Shown piece after piece: positions 9,700-19,992 of a DNA stretch of 64,000 nucleotides. Source of the stretch: Kappaphycus alvarezii. Lineage: Eukaryota; Rhodophyta; Florideophyceae; Gigartinales; Solieriaceae. The position numbers and the translations under genes were made by a program. The stretch lies in contig NADL03000657.1 of the NCBI GenBank assembly GCA_002205965.3, positions 1,984,001 through 2,048,000 of the forward strand, given 5' to 3'. The notes under the pieces were generated by a model. That model made no database searches, was not told the DNA's origin, and saw only the letters and a list, made by a program, of their open reading frames with translations. How positions within the stretch are numbered: position 1 is the stretch's first letter; each line of letters opens with the position of its first letter.

Positions 9700-12092
9700 A
9701 CGGCTGGATAGGGTGAAAGCCCTTCTTCAAGTTCACGCACAACGGCGCCTAGTTTGGGCTGCTTCCAAACTTATTCATTTTTTCCTCCTACAGTATCGCT
9801 CGCAACGCTTTCAAAAGCATCTCCCGCCAGCGCATTCTGGAAGCCGTACAGACACATGCCCCAGGCCTCGCACTGCGGGTACACTCTTGTTACGATGCTC
9901 CTACAGAGCTTGCTTCCGGACCCTACTATGTCCGTAGTTCAGAGGGCACTCAGCAAGGTGATCCCCTCGGTCCCTTGTCCTTTGCCCTGGCTCTCCATCC
10001 TCTCTTGCTATCGTTACAGGAGAAGTTCTCACCTGCCCTGAACACTTGGTACGCAGATGACGGTAAAATTGTTCTTCCTCAGTCCCAAGCCGCCGCTGCC
10101 ATCCGTTTCATCCAGCTTGAAGGAGGTCCACTCGGGTTCCAGCTCAACCTTGCCAAGACCCAAGTTTACGGCTTCTCCCCTTCCCACTCCCCTTTGGCAC
10201 TTCCTTGCCTCTTTTCAACTCCCCTGGTTTCATCATGCTGGGATCCCCGATTGGCTCTGACTCTTTTCTTTCCCAATTTTTCGCAGGCCGCCAAAACGCA
10301 GTCAACCGCATCTTCCAATCCCTTCGAGACTTGGATGATGCTCAATTGGCTTCTCACTTACACCGCTTCTGCGCGAACGCCTCCAAGGTCATCCACTTAC
10401 TACGTACGCTTCCCTCCACTCAATCTGCGGTACTCGCCGCTAGCTTCGATCAGAAGCAGAGGGAAGCGTTCCACCAATTGCAGCTGCCCTGCCAAGAGCG
10501 AGCCTGGCTCCAAGCCTCTCTCCCCTTCTCCACGGGAGGTCTAGGTCTCCTGCAAACTTCAGACATTACCGACGCTGCTTTCGCAGCATCTGTAATTGAT
10601 TCTTTTGGACTTATCTCCGACTTGCTCACTCCTTCCCAGGACCGCCACTTGGAAGAGATCCCTCGGTCCGCCATCTCGCTCTTATCCTCCCGCCACCCGC
10701 AGCTGTCTTCGTCGCTCACAGCTACCGATCTTTTCGAGCGTTGTTCATCGCCGGTCCCCGGCGAAAGGCTCCAGTCTGCGATCACAACTGAACTCATGCT
10801 ATCGAATTCCGATAGGTTGTTCCCGTCCGCGGCAGCCCACGACCGAGCACGGCTCCTCTCCGTGCGCACATCCTCCGCCTCTTCTGTTTTCTCTTCGCTT
10901 CCTCATCCCTACCGCGGTACGTAAATGTCCTCTTCTACGTGGAAGGTCGATCTGGCTCAACGTCTCGGCATCGCGCTATTCCCTAGATCTACTCGCTGTC
11001 CAGCGAATACTAGGACGGAATGACTCGTCGTCATGACATCCTCCGCAACGTTCTTGCCCGCTACTGCAAGGAAGTTGGGATTGTCGCCCTCGTCGAGCAT
11101 CCGCTCCTCTACCAGGTTCCCAACTCATCTGGGCATTCGGAGTCCCCCGCGCTACGAATGGACATTTACATACCCGCTGCATACGGGCTTCACAGTACCG
11201 ATATCGCCGTCGACGTTACTGTTGTTGCCCACGCCTCCGCACGCCGCCACATTTCGCCAAGTACGGTTACCGCAGGCGCTGCCGCAACACTCGCGGAGCG
11301 CGAGAAACATCGTCATTACGGCACTTACTGCAACCAAAGCGATATACCCCCTCCCCCGTCAGGATTGATATCTATGGCGCCTTGGGCGACGACGGCAATG
11401 CGGCAATAAATGTCTGCAATGTCAGCGAAAAAAGATTAAGATAGACACTTGCCCAAACGTCAATGCTCCGAGTCCGATATCTTCGGGGACCACCTCATGC
11501 ACTGCGTGCATGAGCGAGAAAGAAATGACCGCCACGACTGCCAAGTTACACTACTCACACATTATTCCGTTCTTCAATATACGTTCAACCCACTCACAGC
11601 AGACTTCTCGAAGGCCACTCGGGACATAAGGGCTATGGGGCGAAGCGGCTGAACAGAATTCTTTCACATTCGTTAATCCGCTCGCTTCCTCAAATCGAAC
11701 AGCTCGCTGCTCTAATCCATTGACTTCCTTAAATGCCGCCAAAGCTTCGAAGTGCAGCAGGTACAAAGCGTTCATCACCGAGAATGCCAGGTCCCTAGTT
11801 GTACCCGCTCCCAAATCGGGCTACCCAGATGCATATGAGGTTTTGAACGACGTGGCCAGGCACGTCGCTGTGAGGGTCATGAAGACCTTGGGGCTGGTCA
11901 GATCTGTCCTTATGCAGAGACACGCCGCGGCAGTCGTCTCTTCCAATGCCGCGTGTCTCGCGGCTGGCCTTACGCGAGTCCTGTAGCAACGTCCCCTGCT
12001 GTCCGCTCTTCATGCTTAAGTATCCCCCTTCCGGTTTATAACCACTGCTTCTAAATTAATAAAGCACCAAAGCTTTTCCCCCTTTTCAATAA
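9700..12092 (+). mobile_element. LINE-like non-LTR retrotransposon, 5'-truncated, frame-broken (copy A)
   Basis: The most complete copy of family 2. RT: a DARNAF-type block (here SQRFQKH after a frame loss) near 9800, QQGDPLGP near 9950-9975, WYADDGKIV near 10047-10070 and GGPLGFQLNLAKTQVYGF near 10120-10170. A thumb-like region follows to about 10900. The C-terminal nuclease-like domain starts with RRHDILRNVLARYC (about 11025), then LRMDIYIPAAYG, DIAVDVTVV, ARRHISPSTVTAG and EKHRHYGTYC (11150-11335). A conserved end block, HVAVRVMKTLGLVRSVLMQRH then AAAVVSSNAACLAAG, lies at 11855-11970. The 3' UTR ends with AATAAAGCACCAAAGC and a C-rich tail at about 12055-12087, not poly(A). Several frameshifts and stops mean it is inactive. 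Confidence 0.8.
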
Positions 12093-12387
12093 AAGGATAT
12101 ACAGCAATTTAACGGTAGCATCAATGCTCATCCTAGAGTATAACGTGCTATTTTTCCGCACTGGGTAGTTGCAGAAAGGCAAGAGAATGCATAAAACCGG
12201 ACAGTATCTACTCAATCTGATAATTACTTAAAGCAGGGATCTAGAGAAGCTGCAAAATTCAATCGAGATTCGTATGTTCTTCCCACCGGGAGCTTGTCAA
12301 GTAGCCATTTTCTGAGCTTTGAAAGCGTGGGACGTAAAAACTGCGAGCAGGCTCACGTTATGTTTGGCCAGTATAAACAACCAGCAT

Positions 12388-12768
12388 CTAATTTCCCCGT
12401 TTGCTGGACGGAGGTGCGTACAGATCAGGCCCGATCTCATGTAAAAACTCATCGACCTTCGAGTCTAACCATTCGCGGTCTTTGTCCGTCAAATGCGAAC
12501 GATTATACTTAGCCATAATCTTCTGCTCAAGCTCCTTTGATCTCAAATTTAATTCTCGGCAATCTTTGAGTAACTTGTCTATTGTGGCCCGAAGGTCAGC
12601 ATCAAGACGGTGGGTACTGCTACTGCCTGTCGATTGCGAGCTCGAAGCTGGGCTATGGCCATGATTCCTTGATGAGCCCACCTTCGGTTGCCTGCTTTTC
12701 TTCGGTGAAGAACTGGGACCAGACTTCTCGCCCTTACGTCTGGAGCTGTTTGATGTACCTTTGCGCAT
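12388..12768 (-). CDS. Small basic protein of unknown function
   Basis: An intact 126-residue frame. Residues 1-50 are Ser/Lys/Arg-rich (MRKGTSNSSRRKGEKSG...), likely disordered and nucleus-like in composition. Residues 55-120 are predicted helical by eye (LDADLRATIDKLLKDCREL, LRSKELEQKIMAKYNR, DREWLDSKVDEFLHEIG), with a coiled-coil spacing of leucines. No family is recognised. It lies just after LINE copy A in a gene-poor stretch and could be a small host gene or a relic. Confidence 0.4.
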   Translation of the reverse strand: MRKGTSNSSRRKGEKSGPSSSPKKSRQPKVGSSRNHGHSPASSSQSTGSSSTHRLDADLRATIDKLLKDCRELNLRSKELEQKIMAKYNRSHLTDKDREWLDSKVDEFLHEIGPDLYAPPSSKRGN

Positions 12769-13177
12769 TTTCTCAGTTTCAGTTAACTCAGCGAATTTAA
12801 TGCGTCGGTAGGTTGTAAATGCTGTGCAGATTGAGTGGATAGTGATGGACGAAAGTGTTGAACAACCAACCAGGGGTAGCAGATCACTGGCCTTACGATG
12901 GATAAGCAGTTCGGTTCACGTCTGACTTTTAAGCCTGACTCTTAAGTAGCGGTACGAAGTGGCTGCAGATCTCAAAAAGCTTGACTCTCAAGGCAATGGT
13001 GCTGATCCGTATGAGATTCCAAACTTGCTCCTACTCGTCCTGCCAGAGTCTTACCCCTACACATGTACTAGTTATGACGAAACTTTCGACAGGACTTTTG
13101 TTTGATCCTTACTCAAACCTGAAGCGAATGGCGCATGATAGTTCCGAACTGCTTCTTCTCCCCTTCAAAATAGACAC

Positions 13178-13237
13178 AGCAAAATATCAATGATTTTTGT
13201 CAAAGCACCTGTTGGCAAAAATCATTGATATTTTGCT
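13178..13237. repeat. Perfect 22-bp inverted repeat with 16-nt loop
   Basis: The left arm 13178-13199 begins AGCAAAATATCAATG and the right arm 13216-13237 is its exact reverse complement, ending CATTGATATTTTGCT. The loop is TCAAAGCACCTGTTGG. No T-run follows as in a bacterial terminator and none is expected in a nuclear genome. It could be a foldback element or the two ends of an excised MITE. Confidence 0.85.
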
Positions 13238-14772
13238 AATTTAAGCTCCTGCTGAGGAACTGCGGACACTTTTTGGAGGCCTGTTCATGTCTCAAACTGT
13301 ATTCTCCAAGAATCTTGAAATTGCGGTTGTCGGAGCGATCGGGATTTGATCAGAGATTTTATTGTTCTTTTTAAATGTAAAAGAACATTTAACCTTTTAT
13401 TGTGTAGGCGACCGTACAGCAAGTACTGTACATTGCTGTAGAGAAAGTAAAACTAGACATACTATGTCCATTCAAGAGGTAATGCGGAAACAGTGGGTCT
13501 TATTCTCCCTGGTAGCTATAAATTCAAACTCGCTGTTTCCCCTTGCACTAAATTGCGCCGACTTGTACTCAGGAGAACAAATTTGTACAGAAGAATTTAG
13601 TACATGCAATATCTTGTTGAAGGCATGTCGGGTACTACACAGACCTCATGTCAAAGATGCAGAAAGCACCAACTCTTTTAACCATTAAAAGTTTACGATA
13701 AGCAAATAATGTATAATATATTCTCCAGACACAGCTCTCTAAACATGTACATATGGATATGACGCGTACTTGAGCACTAGATCAGAGTTGCACATTGTAG
13801 TTACCCATGTACATCCGGAGAGAGCGGATTTACCCACTTTCATCTCTTGCATTGACATTACTGTATATTAGAAGGAAACGTGTTCTTGGTTAACTGCGAT
13901 GACAAAGTACATATTAGTACAATACATTAGTACAGTAGCAAAACTGATAATTGCGTTTCATATTCATTTGTAGTGAATCAGCAGTTTCCCCATGATGGAA
14001 CAGTGATTTACACGGAAACACAGGGGAGACATCCAAAGATGATCTCCAGCTGTCTTTGCTTGGTCTGAGTATCTTTCAAAATCCACTAAAATATGAGAAA
14101 ACTCTGTTGTGAAGTACAAAATTTCGGTCCAGTTATACTTCTCATAGCGGTAATTCTATGTTCTACTGAACCTTCTGAAATGGGAATTTTTTCATTTTTG
14201 TTCATTCTTCGCATTCGTGAGGCGACCACAGATAATAGAATATCGTACATGTGTAAATGGAGGTGAACATTATGTTATTCGCAGGATCCCAGTGAATAGT
14301 GAAACGTGAAACTTGTATCAAAAGCGGTGGAGGGTTGGATATATTATTTACATCGAACATTAGAATGCCTGCATCAGCAAGAGGATTATTCTACACCTTC
14401 ATGTCTTGCGTAGAGACAATTTCAAGCGTTATGAATTTCTTTCATTTCCTTGCGGAGCAACCAAGGCATACTCAAAATAAGAATCCGTTTCTATTTATTT
14501 TGTACATGAGCATGTGCTCAAAAACTGGATAGCACATATCCGTAGCACAGAATAAAGTGACCCTAATGTATCATAAAAGACCATTGTCAGCTGCTAGATG
14601 ACTCATAACTCAAGCCTCGGAAACTGCAGAGCAAGCAGTTCAGAAAATAAAGGCCGCGCCCAAATCATCAACGCTCAAATCATTAACAGAGTGAAAAAAA
14701 GCATGAAATCCGACCTGGAGTACAGTATGATATGATTCTACACGATTCCAAACTAGCTTAACTGTTTTCATA

Positions 14773-14827
14773 CTTGAGAAAGACCTGTAGCATTCTCATG
14801 GCACAGGTTTTTCTCGAGCCTGTGCCA
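14773..14827. repeat. Nested inverted repeats
   Basis: CTTGAGAAAGACCTGT at 14773-14788 pairs with ACAGGTTTTTCTCGAG at 14803-14818 with a few mismatches. TGGCACAGG at 14799-14807 pairs perfectly with CCTGTGCCA at 14819-14827. The two stems share a strand, so they are alternative folds. Confidence 0.6.
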
Positions 14828-15430
14828 CTTCTCATACAACAGTAAGGATGGTAACTCTTCTAGTCAATGTAAAAGGTTTTATGAGGTGGGAAATCGCTGG
14901 GCTCCATGACGCTTAGCACCTGATCCTTCCCTGCATTCAATTTCCCACCTCCAAAACTCCCGCAGTTCTCAGTCTCTCGAAGTCTGCTCTACATCCTATC
15001 ACATTAAATATCGGCTTTGATTATGTATTTTATCTCTGGAATTTTGAATTTTTGTCTTTCACCATGCGAAAAACGATATGGCATTAATACAGATCAAATG
15101 ACGTGGACAACTATGGCAAGACAAATTTTCTTTGAGTTGGCCAGGTATTTTCAACGGTTAGGCATCATAAGAACGCTTTTTATCTGGAGAGGACCAGCAA
15201 AAATTTAACATATAAGTGTAGGAACACTGCGGTCATCTCTTAATACAGCACTGTACGGAAAACCCTTAATGGAGATGGCGCCAAGTAAAAAAGTGTAACA
15301 TACAACATCGTTGTATTCTTAGTCGTTACGATATGGGCGCAGGCAAATATGTGTTAGACTGCGTAACTGAAAATCAGATATCCACGATTGCTAAATATTT
15401 TTTTATAGGGGGAAAGTTGTGTAGTTCAAT

Positions 15431-15503
15431 ATTTGGAAAGTAATGTCATTCCCTGAAGTGAGGCCAACCCAGATGTTCCATTAGGGATTTTTGGTGGGTG
15501 GAG
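15431..15503. repeat. Dispersed repeat, copy of that at 25765-25861
   Basis: ATTTGGAAAGTAATGTCATT, then AAGTGAGGCC, CCAGATGTTCCATTAGG and GGTGGGTGG line up in order with 25785-25858. The order and spacing are kept, so the two are copies of one element of roughly 75-95 bp. Confidence 0.6.
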
Positions 15504-16344
15504 CAATTACTTGTGTCACCAAGAAGGCTACATTGGGCAACGAAGTTTGAGAGATAATTGTCCAAAGAACATGGCTAGAGTGAATAACAGATGGAGAAAA
15601 CATGTTCTGACAAGCATCATCCGCAACTGGAAGGGATCAAGTTGTTGCCAGAAATAAGTACAAATTCCGCTTTAGCGAATGGGAAAAGGGCGGATGGGTT
15701 TACAGTTGGCATTCAAAGGGCTTAGGACCAGAGGGAGTTTGGAGATGTTGTGTATAGCGGAGAAGAGAACGGGCATCATGGTTTCTAGAAAAATTTGGCA
15801 GACCAGACAAAAAAAACGAGTGGCAGTGTCTACAATTGCATAATTGTGTAAAACTACAGTCCATGATGTCGTTTTGTATCCTGCAAAGTACAGTTTCCTG
15901 GTTGATGCGGTGACTATTTTTAGAGGTTGTTGGGCTCGCTTCTCATTATGGCGGATTCACTGGAGAGACATACAACCTTCAGCAATATTGTACAGTACTG
16001 TATTGTACAGGACTATACCGTAGCTACCAAGGGTGAGAGTAACTTTATGGCATCAGTAAAACGGTTGTCCGCTGCAGGATCCGACCATGAATGGTGATGG
16101 TTAACTGCAGATACAATTGCTATTTCGTAACTGCATTCATGATGACGATTCAAATGGCATGGTTGTTTTTATTAAATACTGTACAACGAGGTCCATCATT
16201 CTCTCGTTAAAATGGAGTCGAGGCAAAATTTTTATGGGTACGCCAACGAGGTCAATTTTGTGTCTGATAGCACAGGGATATCCCTTATTTTCTGAAATAA
16301 ATGATTATTTCGACTCACTGCCTGATCTGTCGAGCTACATTACG

Positions 16345-16640
16345 CGAGGGGGAAATTGAGCGAAAAGCTTTGGTGCTTTACGTATTAATTTAGAGGCCGT
16401 GGCGGGTATTAACCGAATGGGGCATACCAGTTCATGAAGAGCGGACAGTGCGGTCGTGTTGTAATTAGTTGATGGTGCCAAGTACGGATATGTAAGAGAT
16501 AGTCCGTGAAAACCCGGTGCGATGCGAGCAGAGAAGCAGCAGCAACTGAGGGAAGAGCATTTACCTTTAATTGGAACCCATACCAAAGGGTCAGCTGCTC
16601 GGAAACCCTGGACGTCCACGGCGGCTACCTCATGCCATGT
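16345..16640 (-). mobile_element. LINE 3'-end fragment (antisense)
   Basis: On the minus strand the block CCGCTCTTCATG...CTAAATTAAT...AAAGCACCAAAGCTTTT reproduces the 3' UTR of LINE copy A (12002-12080), and ends in the same C-rich tail at about 16361. Upstream sequence to about 16640 is probably the end of the same element but is diverged. Confidence 0.6.
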
Positions 16641-17117
16641 ACTGCAGGTAGGAATCCTAGCAGATCGACCGCCTTGATGGCTAGGTCACGTTCCTGCGTA
16701 AGGATCTAAGCCTCAAAGCAAGGCATCCTGCCATCGAACCACGGTCGCACTGGGAACAAAACAAGGGGCCATATATCAGGGTGACGGGCGCTACCTGCGG
16801 CACCGATTACTTCGATGTCACTTTTTCGAAACCGCTTTCCCCTTCTCAACTCTGGGTAAGGACCTTCAGCCCCCGAATGAGCTTGAACGCACCCCGCATT
16901 GAAAATTTACGAAAATAGAAAGTGTTTATAGTCGGATTACCTGGTAGGAAGAGGCTCGTCCCAATTCCCATCTCCACGGTCTGAGGGTGGCACCCTGGTG
17001 CGTTCTCCACGACTGAGGAAGTTGCACGATTGACCGCTAGCCGAGCTATAGATTAACATTCTAGGGTGAGGGCCATCCTCTTTCAACGATACGCCGCGTT
17101 GATGGTCACACTCCTGT
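16641..17117. other. No gene seen
   Basis: Short frames only. No domain, repeat or gene is supported in this stretch. Confidence 0.5.
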
Positions 17118-17163
17118 AGATCGGATATATCTTCCAAGAGTAAAACGCCCAAACCTTTCCCCT
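17118..17163 (+). repeat. Small LINE 3'-tail insertion, sense orientation
   Basis: Reads AGATCGGATATATCTTCCAA, then GAGTAAAACGCCC and AAACCTTTCCCC. It starts at almost the same base as the copy at 19116 and is the sense form of the copies at 9639 and 31030. Confidence 0.7.
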
Positions 17164-17339
17164 TCAATGCAGATATGCCTCCATTCTCTCTAGATTAAGC
17201 CGTCAATGCCGCTAAGTAGTACAGGGGTAAATTCAAGGTTTGTTCAATTTTGAAAGAAATCGTGGCTGTTATCCAGCGTCGAGGTTTGCTGGGGGGGCTA
17301 ACTGGTGGAAGGCCACAAGGGGCGCTAAATGTTTCTCTC

Positions 17340-17420
17340 AAAAGGCCGGACTAAGATCGGCCATAACGCACGCAGCGTTTGCCGTCATAGCCGCTGCAGT
17401 AGTAATGCACCAAAAGTCAT
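17340..17420 (-). mobile_element. LINE C-terminal end block fragment
   Basis: The minus strand encodes TTAAAMTANAACVMADL, matching the HAAAAVMSNAACLMAG end block of the family at 18120 and the HAAAVVSSNAACLAAG block of copy A. No other part of the element is visible here. Confidence 0.5.
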
Positions 17421-17502
17421 ACACCAGCCTTATGAAAAGTCCCGCTTGACTCTGTTTCCTTTTCAGGCCCTCTAATACACTGCCCTGTCCCCACGTCTCG
17501 GG

Positions 17503-17631
17503 AAAAGGGGAAGGTTTGGGTGCTTTACTCTTGGAAGATATATCCGATCTATCCATGGGTTTCCAGACACCACAATCGACTCAAAAAGGGTATACTTAAT
17601 GCAATAAAATTACCAATACCGACACAGTAAT
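17503..17631 (-). mobile_element. 5'-truncated LINE 3'-end insertion with 8-bp target-site duplication
   Basis: A 129-bp insertion in antisense orientation, flanked by exact GTCTCGGG (17495-17502 and 17632-17639). It contains the tail unit followed by a further 3' UTR segment (ACCACAATCGACTCAAAAAG ... CCGACACAGTAAT) shared with the insertion at 17965. It carries 23 extra bases (CTTAATGCAATAAAATTACCAAT region) that the other copy lacks. Confidence 0.75.
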
Positions 17632-17635
17632 GTCT

Positions 17636-17700
17636 CGGGGAAAAGCCGTCCTACATCTCTAATCAGTAAATCGCCCAACCCCCGAGACTTTTCCCCTTTC
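17636..17700 (+). repeat. Dispersed repeat (second copy at 50944-50995)
   Basis: The block AGCCGTCCTACATCTCTAAT followed by CAGT is identical at 50947. Both then run into an A..CGCCC/ACACCCC and C-rich end like the LINE tails. Here it is bounded by an inverted pair GTCTCGGGG and CCCCGAGAC. Confidence 0.65.
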
Positions 17701-17964
17701 CAACGCCGTCTGCTCGTTGAATGGGCTACCAACTACTTTTCAGCATGCTTTCACGACCGTCATGTCTCACGCAGCATGCTCACCACGTGTTGCTCCAGAT
17801 TGACGCTCGCAACGCTTTCAATTGCATTTCCCGCCAGCGCATTCTGGAAGCCGTACAAACGCATGCCCCAGGCCTCGCACTGTGGGTACACTCCTGTCAC
17901 GATGCTCCCACAGAGCTTGATTTCGGACCCTACTATGTCCGTAGTTCAGAGGGCACTCAGCAAG

Positions 17965-18213
17965 GGAACGTTTGGGTGTTTTACTCTTGGAAGATATATC
18001 CGATCTATCCCATGGTTTTCCAGACAACCACAATCGACTCAAAAAGGGTATACCGACACAGTAATGGGGAAGGAACTACGCTCCCTAAAATGCCTACCTT
18101 CACGCCAGCCATCAAGCAGGCCGCATTGGACATGACGGCTGCCGCAGCGTGCCTTTGCATCAAAACCCCCCGAACCTTTCCGTACGTCTCCAGTGCCCTC
18201 ACAGCCACGTTCC
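17965..18213 (-). mobile_element. 5'-truncated LINE copy inserted in copy B, with 8-9 bp target-site duplication
   Basis: An insertion of about 248 bp that splits the QQGD motif of copy B. Flanks are exact (C)TCAGCAAG at 17956-17964 and 18213-18221. On the minus strand it encodes the family end block (NVAVRALETYGKVRGVLMQRH, AAAAVMSNAACLMAG), then a 3' UTR, then the AGTAAAACACCCAAACG tail. It is truncated inside the same HVAVR codons seen in copy A, which shows that the tail unit found elsewhere is the 3' end of this LINE family. The ends GGAACG and CGTTCC look inverted, which I take as chance. Confidence 0.85.
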
Positions 18214-19115
18214 TCAGCAAGATGATCCTCTCGGTCCCTTGCTCTTTGCCCTGGCTCTTCATCCTCTTTTGCTATCGTTACAGGAGAAGTTCTTACCTGC
18301 CCTGAATGCTTGGTACGCACACGACGGTAACGCTTTTCTTCTTCGGTCCCAAGCCGCCGCCGCCATCCGTTTCATCCAGCTTGAAGGAGGTCCACTCGGT
18401 TTCCGGCTCCACCTTGCAAAGACCCAAGTTTACGGCTTCTCCCCTTCCCTGCCCCTTTTCTACCCCCGGTTTCATCGTGTTGGGATCTCTGATTGGCTCG
18501 AACTCTTTTGTTTCCCAAATTTTCGCAGGCCGCCAAACCGCAGTTGACCTTCTTTTCCACTCCCTTTACACCGCTTCTGTGCGAACGCCTCCAAGGCCAT
18601 GCACTTGTACGTACACTTCCTTCCACTCAATCTGCGGTACTCTCCGCCAGCTTCGATCAGAAGCTGAGGGAAGCGTTCCACCAATTGCAATTGCCCTGTC
18701 CGGGTCGGGCCTCGCTCCAGGCCTCTCTCCCCTTCTCAATGGGCGGTCTAGGTCTCCTGCAAACTTCGAACATTACAGAGGCTTCTTCCGCAGCATCTGT
18801 AATTGATTCATTTGGACTTCTCTCCGAACTGCTGACTCTTTCCCAGGACCGCCACTTGGAAGAGATCCCTCGGTCCGCCATCTCGCTCTTGTCCTCCCGC
18901 CACCAGCAGCTGTCTTCGTCGCTTACAGCTACGGCACTTTTCGAGCGTTGTTCATCACCGGTCCCTGGCAAAAGGCTCCAGTCTGCGATCACAATTGAAC
19001 TCATGCTATCGAAGTCTGACAGGGTATTATTGTCCGCAGCAGGGCCCTACCGAGCACGGCTCCTCTCCGTGCGCATATCTTCCTCCTCCTCTGTTTTCTC
19101 TTCGCTTCTTCACCC

Positions 19116-19164
19116 AGATCAAATATACCTTCCAAATGTAAACCACCCAAGCCGTTTTCCTCCC
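19116..19164 (+). mobile_element. 49-bp LINE 3'-tail insertion with 6-bp target-site duplication
   Basis: Diverged but clearly alignable sense copy (AGATCAAATATACCTTCCAA, then TGTAAACCACCCAAGCC). Copy A lacks it at the homologous site (10900-10920). Flanks are TCACCC at 19110-19115 and 19165-19170. Confidence 0.7.
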
Positions 19165-19513
19165 TCACCCTCACCGCGTTACGTACATGTCCTCTTCTCC
19201 GTGGAAAGTCGCTCTTGCTCTCCGTCTCGGCATCGCGCTATTCCCTGGATCTACTCGCTGTGCGGTCTGCTCCCGGCGCTCGGCCGACGTCGCACCAGTC
19301 TTAGATCGAAGCTAACAACACGCGTTGACCTGAAAATACGAAGCCGGAATGACTCGTCGACATCACGTCCTCCGCAACGTTCTTGCCCGCTTCTGTAAGG
19401 AAGTTGGGAATGTCGCCCTCGTCGAGCATCCGCTCCTCTACCAGGTTCCCAACACGTCTGGGTATTCGGGGTCCCCCTCATTACGAATGGACATTTACAT
19501 ACCCGTTGCATAC

Positions 19514-19992
19514 TCTAACAATGTCTTTCTTACACCACTGTGTAATAGAGACTTGTTCGCTGTCGCTATTCCAGTTCTCTATTACACCACTGTGTAATAG
19601 AGACTTGTTCGCTGTCGCTATTCCAGTTCTCTATTACACAGTGGTGTAATAGGGAAACTGTATCGTCTTGAATGATTTTAGAAATTTGATTTTCCTCCAA
19701 TGTTTTTATTTGACGTGGAGCCCCACGTCATCGTTTTTGTTGACGTAGTTAAATTCTAGACAGTACAATTCTATAGTTAAACCTCTACTTTTTAGCAAGT
19801 TCTACTGAGCTAACAGAGTATAGAATTTCTAGAGTAGAGTTACCGTACTGTCTATAAAATGGAGGGCTCATATGGATTCTTGTGAGAATCCAGGTACACT
19901 CCATACACCCTTTGCCCCGACTTTCTGAAACCCATTACCACCGCCTCTACTGTTCTTTTAGCAGCGCCCCGGCTGCATCCCTCTCTGTTTCA
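19514..19992 (+). repeat. Left LTR of the Ty3 element (479 bp)
   Basis: Matches 25338-25764 with about eight differences, plus one extra 52-bp tandem unit (TACACCACTG starts at 19531 and again at 19583). The expected TG start reads TC here. The end TTTCA is fixed by comparison with the right LTR and the solo LTR. TATA box TATAAAA at 19853-19859. Confidence 0.9.

Larger units (their letters stand above)
12769..16340. other. Gene-poor AT-rich stretch
   Basis: I see no supported gene on either strand. It holds a perfect 22-bp inverted repeat (13178-13237), a nested imperfect inverted repeat (14773-14827), one copy of a dispersed repeat (15431-15503) and one GTACAGTAC-type cluster (15989-16010). 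Open frames of 60-108 codons here look like chance. Confidence 0.6.
17700..19513 (+). mobile_element. LINE-like non-LTR retrotransposon (copy B), interrupted by three later insertions
   Basis: Same family as copy A. RT blocks: QIDARNAFNCISRQRILEAV (17795-17860), EGTQQG then DPLGPLLFALALHPLL (split by an insertion at 17965), WYAHDG in place of YADDG (about 18310), and GGPLGFRLHLAKTQVYGF. The thumb-like region runs to about 19100. The nuclease-like domain begins with TRRHHVLRNVLARFC and reaches LRMDIYIPVAY, where the Ty3 element cuts it at 19514. The catalytic YADD aspartate pair is damaged (YAHD), and frames are shifted, so it is dead. It is older than the Ty3 and the small insertions it carries. 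Confidence 0.8.

Noticed and set aside
17965-18213. GGAACG...CGTTCC ends looked like inverted repeats of a hAT-type MITE with an 8-bp duplication
   Set aside because: The interior encodes the LINE C-terminal block and a 3' UTR, and other copies have different 5' ends, so a 5'-truncated retrotransposition explains it better.
18320-18480. YAHDG as a possibly active RT variant
   Set aside because: Frames before and after are shifted and copy A has YADDG, so it is a lesion.
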